DNA of 31,574 nucleotides from Neisseriaceae bacterium. GTDB taxonomy: Bacteria > Pseudomonadota > Gammaproteobacteria > Burkholderiales > Neisseriaceae. The notes beneath the pieces are model-generated. The model was not told the DNA's origin. It saw only the letters and a list, made by a program, of their open reading frames with translations, and searched no databases. The stretch lies in the NCBI GenBank assembly GCA_017518785.1, contig JAFWUA010000159.1:1-31574 (forward strand), in the 5' to 3' direction. How positions within the stretch are numbered: the first letter of the stretch is position 1; each line of letters starts with the position of its first letter. The position numbers and the translations under genes are program-made. This document shows positions 22,971-30,033 of this stretch, piece after piece.

Positions 22971-25900
22971 ATGGCTGACAAAATTTCAACTTTGCCTACA
23001 ATGGCTGAAATGACTTCAATGTACTTATTTGGTCAATTAGAAAAACCAAATAATTTACTTGATGAGAATTTAATTCGACCCAAAGATTTAGTAGTGGATT
23101 ATCCTGTAAAAATCAATATCAATGAGTATATGACAGATGGAGCAGGCAGATTTGTTAGTGCAAAAGATTTTAAGTTTTTAGATGAATTTTTTACTAAAAG
23201 CAGTACAGCTTCTGAAAATTTAGAAGCTGGAAGATATACTAAATCTGAAATAATTCAAACATTAAAGATTAAATTTGCAGGAGTAACTCAAAGTACTGCT
23301 GAATATGATGATGGAAAAGATGATTTGTTTGAAAGAGCATATATTTGGAATTCTGTTGCTTTTATGGTAAATGATGATGCGGTTTTTGTTATCGATGAAG
23401 ATGGAAATCGTTTTATTGAAAATTTTGCCATTGTTCCTTTTTCAAATGATAAACCAGGGCTTCGAGATGAAAACGGAAAACCGATGGATAATTTTGATTT
23501 CACTGGTGGGGATACATCTAATATTGCTAACGCAGCAATAGGATGGAAAATTGATCCATCTGGAATTGGTAGAAAAGTTAATATTAAATTTGATTGGGAT
23601 AATATTGATACAAAAACATTATCATATCAAGATTACCTAAATGAAAATGAAAGTTCAAATTTTTTAAGTGAAGCATGGAATCAACTTACTGTTGGTTGGG
23701 ATTCTACTTTAACAAATAATTTGATTAGAAGATTATGGGATACAGAAGTTATTCAATTTTTAGATGAAGAAAATCGTATTATTCTTTACGGTACTCAAGA
23801 CAATGATAAATTTACTTTTAATCCAGACGATACGCAAACTTCTGATTCTTCGTACGGAGAACATTATTTTTATAAGGAATTATTAAAGTTATATACAACT
23901 TTAAATAATTTCAATACGCCCAATGGAATAGTATTTATTGCAGTAAATGGCAATGATACTATAGTTGGAACTGTTCATAACGATCGTTTAATTGGTGGAG
24001 ACGGCATTGATTTATTAGACGGAGGCGAAGGTGCTGACCAATTAGATGGTGGCAAAGGCTTTGACACCTATATAGCAGGAGATGGCGATAGTATTTTTGA
24101 TAGTGATGGTGATGGTCAAGTAGTTGTTAATATGGGAGATAGTGATAATTTAGAGTTTTATGCCTATGCTTTGGGTAGTACAATCTGGTATGAAGTAGAT
24201 CAAAACAAACAAAGAACAGGCAGTTATGCCAGTAGGAAAGAAGCAGATTTAATTATATATAAACATGAAGAAAACAAACTAATTACAATTATAAAATTCT
24301 TTGATGTAGCAAAACATAAAGACAGCTACTACTCATCACTAAATATCACCTTACAAACAGAAACAGAAACCGATCCAGAAAAAATCAACTATTCAGAATT
24401 TACTCAAAATGGAAGATTTGACAAATATTGCACATTTAGCATCTTTGACGAAAATGCTCATGCAAAAATCTATTGTGGTGAAAAGGATGATGTAATTACA
24501 GCCAGTAGTTCTGCTGGTGTAATGGTTTATGGTGATAATGGCAATGACAAAGTATTTGGTAGTTTCTATACCGATATAATTTATGGTGGTTCCGGCAGTG
24601 ATTATCTTTATGGCAGTAGTTATAATCCCAATAATCAAAGAGATGAAAAAGCCAAACAATTAGATAAAGACATAATTATTGGTGAAGAAGGTAGAGATTT
24701 TATCTTTGGAGTTGCCGGTGATGATGAAATACATACAGGTTATAAAAACGAACATACAATAAAAGAAGGAAATAACCAAGCTGGCGATTGGGCAATTGGT
24801 GGCGAGGGTGATGACTTTATATTTGGAAGCAAAAACAGAGACTTCTTACAAGGAAGTGAAGGTTCTGACATACTATATGGCGGAGCATCTGATGATATTG
24901 TGATTGGAGATTCATTTATTCGTTTTGGCTTAAAAAGCAAATCATTATACAATACCGAAGTAATAGAATATCAATTACGCTCAAACAACAATAAAACCCA
25001 ATGGACACAACAAACCACAAAAGGAGGTAGCATATTAGACAACAGCATGAATGATTGGGATATAGAAATAGATTCAGAAAATGGAGATTATATCCTACAT
25101 ACAGCAGTTAATTTATATAATAACGAACATATCGTTACATATTCCGAAAATACCAACTATAACGACACATTATGGGGAGGTAGTGGCAATGACCTAATTA
25201 TCGGACAATACGGTAATGACAATCTATTTGGTGAAGAAGGTAACGACATTCTTTGGGGAGATGACAATCGAGATAATACAATTTCCGGCAACGACTATTT
25301 AGATGGTGGTGCTGGTAATGACAAATTACATGGAGGCAAAGGTAATGACACCTACGCCTTTGGAGAAAATTGGGGACAAGATATTATCTGGGATATACTT
25401 GGCAAAGATAGCATAATACTATCTATAAATCCTGATGATATAGAACTGATCAGAGATGGAATAAACCTAATTATTAAACAAAGAAATACAGAAAATCAAA
25501 TAAATATTCAAAATCAATTTTATTCCAAAGTATCATATGCCATAAATGGAATAGAAGAAATTCAATTTGCCGATGGTAGTACTTGGACACAAAGTCATAT
25601 TGAAAATAGATTACAAAACGGCACATCGAATAATGACAAATTAAATGGTACATCAGGTAATGACACCTTACGTGGAACACTAAATAATGATACTTTGCAA
25701 GGTGGTTTAGGTTCGGATACTTATATTTTAAGCGGTGATTTTGGTCATGATACCATTATAGAAACCAATCCAAACAACAATGATAAAAACAAAATTGAAT
25801 TTAGTGATACATCAATAAAAGATTATCAATTTATTCATAATAATAACAACTTAATAATTTCCAATGGTAACAACTCTGTTACAATAAATGATTTTTACGA

Positions 25901-26570
25901 TCAAAATGATGGGAAAAAAATCGACCAATTTCAATTTAATGATATAACAATTGATAACGCCCTTGCGTCATTCTTTGGTGATAATCAAAGTGGTAAAAAT
26001 ATAACTTACACCGAAAATGGCGATAATATTAAAACAGGTCTTTTCAATGGCAGACAATTTATAGTAGCAAGTGATGATGCTAATATTAATACTTCACTAT
26101 TTCAAGATGCAGTTGTGGTAACTGGTGAAAATGTTATAGTAAATACAGGTGCAAATAATGACAAAATTTATATTAACGGTTCAGGAGACATCGAAGGTGG
26201 TATTGGTTCAGATGAATATATTATTGGACAAGATTTTAGTACTGTAAATATTAATGATGCCACAGGAATTAAAGACCAATTGCATTTTACTAATCTTAAT
26301 TTAGATGACTTATTTATTTCAAAGCAAGGTAAAAATTTAATATTTCAATCTTTGGAAAATGCGGATAGTAAGGTAGTAATTGAAAATCAGAACTCTTTGC
26401 TTAATAGAATTAAAAATATTAATTTTGAAAACGGTAGTAATTTATCTCATAAAGATATTAATAAAGTTGCAGATATTTATCAGCAGTACGATTACAATCA
26501 AGTTGCAAGCGATTTATCATTAAGAGATAGCATTATGCAGCAAATTGAGCAACAACATTTGATAGGTTGA
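22971..26570 (+). CDS. Large RTX calcium-binding repeat protein
   Basis: A 1199-residue protein without a signal peptide, as expected for type I secretion. Residues 1-330 form a non-repeat N-terminal region of unknown function (for example DYPVKININEYMTDGAGRF, NAAIGWKIDPSGIGRKVNI). RTX nonapeptides (GGxGxDxUx) occur in blocks: about 340-370 (IGGDGIDLLDGGEGADQLDG), 515-545, 560-640, 735-800 (LWGGSGNDLIIGQYGNDNLFG) and 885-910. Between them are domains like the hemolysin-type-repeat-associated family (GKDSIILSINPDDIELIRDG). The end, QQIEQQHLIG, would hold the secretion signal. No hlyB/hlyD/tolC or acyltransferase gene is nearby. AGA arginine codons are frequent and only one DUS motif occurs in 3.6 kb, unlike neighbouring genes, which points to transfer. 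AGGAG precedes the ATG. Toxin, adhesin or enzyme cannot be decided. Confidence 0.88.
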   Translation: MADKISTLPTMAEMTSMYLFGQLEKPNNLLDENLIRPKDLVVDYPVKININEYMTDGAGRFVSAKDFKFLDEFFTKSSTASENLEAGRYTKSEIIQTLKIKFAGVTQSTAEYDDGKDDLFERAYIWNSVAFMVNDDAVFVIDEDGNRFIENFAIVPFSNDKPGLRDENGKPMDNFDFTGGDTSNIANAAIGWKIDPSGIGRKVNIKFDWDNIDTKTLSYQDYLNENESSNFLSEAWNQLTVGWDSTLTNNLIRRLWDTEVIQFLDEENRIILYGTQDNDKFTFNPDDTQTSDSSYGEHYFYKELLKLYTTLNNFNTPNGIVFIAVNGNDTIVGTVHNDRLIGGDGIDLLDGGEGADQLDGGKGFDTYIAGDGDSIFDSDGDGQVVVNMGDSDNLEFYAYALGSTIWYEVDQNKQRTGSYASRKEADLIIYKHEENKLITIIKFFDVAKHKDSYYSSLNITLQTETETDPEKINYSEFTQNGRFDKYCTFSIFDENAHAKIYCGEKDDVITASSSAGVMVYGDNGNDKVFGSFYTDIIYGGSGSDYLYGSSYNPNNQRDEKAKQLDKDIIIGEEGRDFIFGVAGDDEIHTGYKNEHTIKEGNNQAGDWAIGGEGDDFIFGSKNRDFLQGSEGSDILYGGASDDIVIGDSFIRFGLKSKSLYNTEVIEYQLRSNNNKTQWTQQTTKGGSILDNSMNDWDIEIDSENGDYILHTAVNLYNNEHIVTYSENTNYNDTLWGGSGNDLIIGQYGNDNLFGEEGNDILWGDDNRDNTISGNDYLDGGAGNDKLHGGKGNDTYAFGENWGQDIIWDILGKDSIILSINPDDIELIRDGINLIIKQRNTENQINIQNQFYSKVSYAINGIEEIQFADGSTWTQSHIENRLQNGTSNNDKLNGTSGNDTLRGTLNNDTLQGGLGSDTYILSGDFGHDTIIETNPNNNDKNKIEFSDTSIKDYQFIHNNNNLIISNGNNSVTINDFYDQNDGKKIDQFQFNDITIDNALASFFGDNQSGKNITYTENGDNIKTGLFNGRQFIVASDDANINTSLFQDAVVVTGENVIVNTGANNDKIYINGSGDIEGGIGSDEYIIGQDFSTVNINDATGIKDQLHFTNLNLDDLFISKQGKNLIFQSLENADSKVVIENQNSLLNRIKNINFENGSNLSHKDINKVADIYQQYDYNQVASDLSLRDSIMQQIEQQHLIG

Positions 26571-26575
26571 ATAAC

Positions 26576-26617
26576 CTTTCCGGCAGACTATTGAATTTAT
26601 AAAAGTCTGCCGGAAAG
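26576..26617. repeat. DUS inverted pair after the RTX gene
   Basis: CTTTCCGGCAGACT and its inverse flank a 14-nt AT loop, 5 bp after the RTX stop. Purines follow (AAAGTGC), so it is not a canonical terminator, although the long stem could protect the 3' end. Its presence marks the return of native-type sequence at the edge of the island. Confidence 0.75.
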
Positions 26618-26780
26618 AAAGTGCTGTGTTCTTCACGCTTGTGGCTTAAAATTATTGTTGTACCTTTTTTCTTTTGACAAAGCTTCATACTATGCTTTTG
26701 TCGTGTGGTATGATTTGTTTCGAGTTACTTGCTTGGGTTTTTAAATCAGAAGTTAGCTAAAATAGATTGGAACTAAAATT

Positions 26781-27527
26781 GTGTTACGTAATGAATTGAT
26801 TGCTTGGATAAATCAAGTTTTGGAAGTTGATAATTTTCAAGACTATGCTCCCAATGGTTTACAAGTTGAGGGTAGGGAGATGGTGCAAAAAATTGTTTGT
26901 GCTGTAACTGCCAGTCGTGCGGCTATCGATTATGCCATCGGACAGAAGGCTGATATGTTATTAGTGCATCATGGCATGTTTTGGAAAAATGAGATGCCAT
27001 GTATTGTTGGTTGGAAAAAAGAACGTATCAGTCGCCTATTAGCACATCAAATTAACTTGCTTGCTTATCATTTGCCATTAGACGCACACCCTAAATGGGG
27101 TAATAACGCCATGTTGGCTGAACGATTAGCTTGGAAATTAGAAAGTACTGCGGAACAAGGCTTATTAAATATCGGACGCACTGAAAAAAAACAAAGCTTG
27201 TTCGAATTTGCCAAGCACATTGAACAAATATTGCAACGCAAACCTTTGGTAATTGGTGATTGGGATAAAACAATCGAAAATATTGCTTGGTGTTCTGGTG
27301 GGGCACAAGGATTTTTTCCGGCAGTGTGTATGGATAGCAAAATAGATGCTTATATAACCGGAGAAGCATCGGAAGCACAGTATCACTATGCACATGAAAC
27401 TGGTACGGCATTTATTGCGGCAGGGCATCATGCTACGGAAAAGTTTGGCGTTCAAGCATTATCTCGTGCTATTTGTGATGAATTTGGTGTGCAAAGTGTA
27501 TTTTTTGATGAAGAAAATCCAATATAG
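26781..27527 (+). CDS. Nif3-like dinuclear metal-centre protein (YbgI type)
   Basis: A 248-residue cytosolic protein of the Nif3/YbgI family, which forms toroid hexamers with a dinuclear metal site and is sometimes labelled GTP cyclohydrolase I type 2. The true activity is unsettled. Metal ligands are visible: LLVHHGMFW, HLPLDAHP with H and D, and the C-terminal FIAAGHHATEKFG with HH and E. FQDYAPNGLQVEG at about residues 19-31 is the family opening. The start is GTG at 26781 with GGA about 9 bases upstream; no ATG fits the conserved N-terminus. A DUS at 27316-27327 encodes FPAV. Confidence 0.9.
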   Translation: MLRNELIAWINQVLEVDNFQDYAPNGLQVEGREMVQKIVCAVTASRAAIDYAIGQKADMLLVHHGMFWKNEMPCIVGWKKERISRLLAHQINLLAYHLPLDAHPKWGNNAMLAERLAWKLESTAEQGLLNIGRTEKKQSLFEFAKHIEQILQRKPLVIGDWDKTIENIAWCSGGAQGFFPAVCMDSKIDAYITGEASEAQYHYAHETGTAFIAAGHHATEKFGVQALSRAICDEFGVQSVFFDEENPI

Positions 27528-27530
27528 GGC

Positions 27531-27559
27531 TTGACAAATTATATAATTTAGTCCACAAT
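27531..27559 (+). promoter_or_regulatory. Candidate promoter of tRNA-Thr
   Basis: A perfect TTGACA (27531-27536), a 17-bp spacer and CACAAT (27554-27559, 4/6). Transcription would start a few bases before the mature tRNA 5' end at 27570. A TATAAT also lies at 27542 but only 5 bp from the -35. Confidence 0.5.
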
Positions 27560-27569
27560 GACCAATTCT

Positions 27570-27645
27570 GCCGGTTTAGCTCAGTTGGTAGAGCAGCTGA
27601 CTTGTAATCAGAAGGTCGAGGGTTCGACTCCTTTAACCGGCACCA
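27570..27645 (+). tRNA. tRNA-Thr (anticodon TGT)
   Basis: A 76-nt tRNA with encoded CCA. The acceptor stem is GCCGGTT/AACCGGC (7 perfect pairs), the D-arm AGCTCAGTTGGTAGAGC, the anticodon loop CTTGTAA with TGT reading ACA/ACN threonine codons, and the T-loop GTTCGACTC in a weaker stem containing two G-T pairs. The outermost anticodon-stem pair is a G27/A43 mismatch. It stands alone rather than in a tRNA cluster, between the nif3-like gene and a strong terminator. Confidence 0.95.
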
Positions 27646-27657
27646 GTTGTAAGATTA

Positions 27658-27701
27658 AGCAGTGTAACTTTGATTAGATGGGTTACACTGCTTTTTGTTT
27701 T
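27658..27701 (+). terminator. Intrinsic terminator of tRNA-Thr
   Basis: A perfect 11-bp stem AGCAGTGTAAC/GTTACACTGCT with a 13-nt loop, followed by TTTTGTTTT, 12 bp after the tRNA CCA end. A clear Rho-independent terminator. Confidence 0.9.
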
Positions 27702-27778
27702 AATTCTTATATGATTAAAAAATTTTGATAATAGAGATTGCTACAAAACTTTTGTTTTTACCATTTGAAGCCACAGCA

Positions 27779-27912
27779 AGAGACTCCTACAAAACTCCGT
27801 CATTCTTCATTTTACGAAGTGAAATGAAGAATATAACTTATTGTTTATAAAGACTATTCGCTACGTTCAGAATGATGAGTAATAGAAAAAATCGAGTTTT
27901 GCAGGAGTCTCT
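27779..27912. mobile_element. MITE-like element, copy 4
   Basis: About 134 bp, same orientation as copies 1 and 2, with more point changes (CTCCGTCATTCTTCATTTTACG on the left arm region, AATGATGAG on the right). Outside the ends are AGCAA and TGCAA, a possible imperfect 5-bp target duplication. It is flanked by decayed relatives: GAGATTGCTACAAAACTTTT (27734) before it, and GCAAAATTTGTCATTTT ... TGATTTTGCAAAGG (27913-28000) after it. With the tRNA terminator and a DUS pair it fills the 490-bp stretch 27646-28137, in which I see no gene. Confidence 0.75.
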
Positions 27913-28004
27913 GCAAAATTTGTCATTTTAAAACTTCCACTTCACTTCTTTCATGGCTTGGGTTTAGAATGATGAAAAGTTTGAGTTGATTTTGCAAAGG
28001 TTTT

Positions 28005-28042
28005 AGTCTGCCGGAAAGATTAAAATTGCTTTCCGGCAGACT
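28005..28042. repeat. DUS inverted pair upstream of lysO
   Basis: AGTCTGCCGGAA and its inverse, extended to a 14-bp stem by AA/TT-type pairs, lie about 95 bp before the lysO ATG. It ends the repeat-rich stretch after tRNA-Thr. Since no gene ends just before it, this pair is more likely uptake-related or structural than a terminator. Confidence 0.75.
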
Positions 28043-28137
28043 TATAACTTGATATTTATAGTCGATTTGTAGCAAAAATAATCAATAGTGTGTGCTTTGT
28101 TATAAATAGATTAAATTTTTATGATTTTATTAATATT

Positions 28138-29058
28138 ATGATTCAGCAATTAAGTGCAATACTTTTTATTTTATTACCGCTATTTGTAGGATTTTGTATT
28201 TCATTTTCAAATAAAAAATACATGATAGCTCTTAATCGTATTATTAATTTTACTGTCAATATTATTTTATTATTAATTGGAGTAAGTTTATCGCATTTAT
28301 CTAATGCTAATATAGCATTGATTAAAATTCCTATATATGCTGCAATTTTTCTATGTATAACGCTTATTGTTAATGGTTTTTGTATAGCAATATTTGATAA
28401 ATATTTTCCATGGAAGCATTTGCAACAATCTGAATCATGTGAAAAAACAAATTCATTCATTTGGCAAGATACAGTTAAGCAATTGGGAATAGTTGCAATA
28501 GGTTGGTTATTAGGTAAATTATTCCCACCATTAATTTCTTTAATGGAAGGTGCAATAAATTATTTATTAATGTTGCTGCTGCTTTTAATTGGTATACAGT
28601 TGCGTAGTAGTGGTATTAAACTTCATCAAGTTTTATTAAATAAAAGAGGTGTTGTTTTAGCAATATTATCCGTAATAGCTACTTTAATCGGAGCAATAAT
28701 TGCCGGTATGATTATTGGGATTCCGATATTGCAAAGCCTTGCTTTGGGTTCCGGTTTTGGTTGGTACTCGCTTTCCGGCAGTGTTTTAACTCATGCTTAT
28801 GGCGCGTTTTGGGGGACTGTTGCACTGTTAAATGATTTGGGACGAGAGATATTTGCCCTTATTTTTATTCCGACTTTAATGAAACGTTATCCATCAGTGG
28901 CTATTTCTACTGGAGGTGCTACTGCGATTGATTTCACGCTCCCTACAATTTTACGTTCTGGCGGAGTAATGGCTGTTCCATTTGCGGTGAGTTATAGTTT
29001 TATTATCAATGTGTTATCTCCAATATTGATGATTGTTTTTTCCGGCAAAGTGATTTGA
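28138..29058 (+). CDS. lysO: Lysine exporter LysO family (DUF340) membrane protein
   Basis: LysO exports L-lysine across the inner membrane. From the ATG at 28138 (MIQQLSAILFILLPLFVGF) the protein has 306 residues, close to E. coli LysO (about 299). It has eight or more membrane helices. Family blocks include LLLLIGIQLRSSGIKLHQVLLNKRG, the strongly conserved ALGSGFGWYSLSGSVLTHAYG, NDLGREIFALIFIPTLMKR and TAIDFTLPTILRSGGV. An in-frame GTG at 28090 would add 16 residues outside the family alignment, and neither start has a good ribosome-binding site. A DUS at 28773 encodes LSGS inside the conserved block. Confidence 0.9.
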   Translation: MIQQLSAILFILLPLFVGFCISFSNKKYMIALNRIINFTVNIILLLIGVSLSHLSNANIALIKIPIYAAIFLCITLIVNGFCIAIFDKYFPWKHLQQSESCEKTNSFIWQDTVKQLGIVAIGWLLGKLFPPLISLMEGAINYLLMLLLLLIGIQLRSSGIKLHQVLLNKRGVVLAILSVIATLIGAIIAGMIIGIPILQSLALGSGFGWYSLSGSVLTHAYGAFWGTVALLNDLGREIFALIFIPTLMKRYPSVAISTGGATAIDFTLPTILRSGGVMAVPFAVSYSFIINVLSPILMIVFSGKVI

Positions 29059-29122
29059 TATATTTGTTAGTTGAGTGTGTGATGTGATATATTTTAATTT
29101 TCTAATTTTTTATTAAAAACTT

Positions 29123-29995
29123 ATGGCTTTTGCATCTCTTTTAACCTTATTAGATGATATTGCTACGACTCTTGACGATGTAGCAGTTATGACTAAATTA
29201 GCTGCCAAAAAAACGGTTGGCATAGTTGGTGATGACTTGGCTGTTAATGCCGAGCAAGTGATTGGTTCAACCGCAGATAGAGAATTGCCGATTGTATTTA
29301 AGGTTGGAATTGGTTCTTTAATCAATAAAGTTATTTTGGTTCCTTTGGCTTTGTTAATTTCAGCCATTGCACCTTGGTCAATTTCCGGATTGTTGATAAT
29401 TGGTGGTTGTTATTTATCATTTGAGGGTGCCGAAAAAATTCTCGACTTTCTGCATAAAAAAAGTAGTAAATCGTCAGAAACCAATATTACAAATTTTGAT
29501 GAAAAAACACGTATTAGAGGTGCTATTCGTACTGATTTTGTGCTATCAACTGAAATTATTGTAATTGCTTTAGGAGTTATTTCAGGCAGTCTATTAGAAA
29601 AAGCATTGGCATTAAGTATTATTGCTATTTTAATGACTGTTGGTGTATATGGGCTTGTAGCTTGTATTGTTAAAATAGATGATGTTGGATTGTGGCTAAT
29701 TAGAAAGCCTTTTGCAATAGCAAAATTAGTGGGACATTTTTTTGTATCGTTGATGCCGTATATTATGAAGTTTCTTACAATTGCCGGTACAATTGCAATG
29801 TTAATGGTTGGCGGAAGTATTATTCTGCATAATGGCTTACATAATATTGCTCACTCTTTGGAATCAATTTCTCCTCATTGGTTAGAGGTTTTATTGTCAT
29901 CTTTGATAGTACCTATTGTAGTTAGTTTTATTGTGGGATTAATTTTAATTGGTGTTGTAAAATTAAAGGAAAAAACTTTTTCCGGCAGTGTATAG
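29123..29995 (+). CDS. yedI: YedI/DUF808 family inner-membrane protein
   Basis: The 290 residues match YedI (DUF808) of E. coli almost block for block: SLLTLLDDIATTLDDVAVMTKLAAKKT, GDDLAVNAEQV, RELPIVFKVGIGSLINKVILVPLAL, RGAIRTDFVLSTEIIVIALG and GVYGLVACIVKIDDVGLWL. Four to six membrane helices are expected. The function is unknown. It lies 64 bp after lysO without a terminator between, so the two may be cotranscribed. The last codons (TFSGSV) are encoded by a DUS motif at 29980-29991, so the C-terminus may have been extended or altered by it. Confidence 0.9.
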   Translation: MAFASLLTLLDDIATTLDDVAVMTKLAAKKTVGIVGDDLAVNAEQVIGSTADRELPIVFKVGIGSLINKVILVPLALLISAIAPWSISGLLIIGGCYLSFEGAEKILDFLHKKSSKSSETNITNFDEKTRIRGAIRTDFVLSTEIIVIALGVISGSLLEKALALSIIAILMTVGVYGLVACIVKIDDVGLWLIRKPFAIAKLVGHFFVSLMPYIMKFLTIAGTIAMLMVGGSIILHNGLHNIAHSLESISPHWLEVLLSSLIVPIVVSFIVGLILIGVVKLKEKTFSGSV

Positions 29996-30033
29996 AAAAA
30001 CAAAAGATACGCAATATTCTGTTTTTAGTTGTT

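Larger units (their letters stand above)
198..29991. repeat. Dispersed 12-mer uptake-sequence-like motif AGTCTGCCGGAA (single copies)
   Basis: Apart from the inverted pairs listed separately, single copies of CTGCCGGAA start on either strand at about 198, 561, 719, 1329, 2185, 3328, 3396, 3957, 5857, 8631, 9870, 10809, 14728, 15198, 15260, 16121, 16911, 17128, 17808, 19169, 20405, 20744, 20903, 24591, 27316, 28773 and 29980. The commonest 12-mer is AGTCTGCCGGAA, the next ACACTGCCGGAA. Counting pairs there are about 39 in 30 kb, far above chance for a 9-mer in AT-rich DNA. They lie both in genes and between them. Density, inverted pairing behind genes and the family context all point to a DNA uptake sequence. 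Confidence 0.85.

Noticed and set aside
23288..25680. Reverse-strand ORFs inside the RTX gene
   Set aside because: They are shadows of the repeated glycine/aspartate codons and show no start signal or family resemblance.
24591..26230. RTX repeats as a CRISPR or tandem DNA array
   Set aside because: The periodicity is at protein level (GGxGxD); the DNA units vary and there are no spacers.
27531..27547. TTGACA and TATAAT just before tRNA-Thr as one promoter
   Set aside because: They are only 5 bp apart; the TTGACA pairs better with CACAAT at 17 bp.
10668..27912. Correia repeat identity for the small element family
   Set aside because: Correia elements have TATAG-type ends and a different core; these begin GAGACTCCTGC.
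29996..30026. AAAAACA/TGTTTTT hairpin between yedI and lipB as a terminator
   Set aside because: The stem is only 7 bp, nearly all A-T, with a 17-nt loop; too weak to call.
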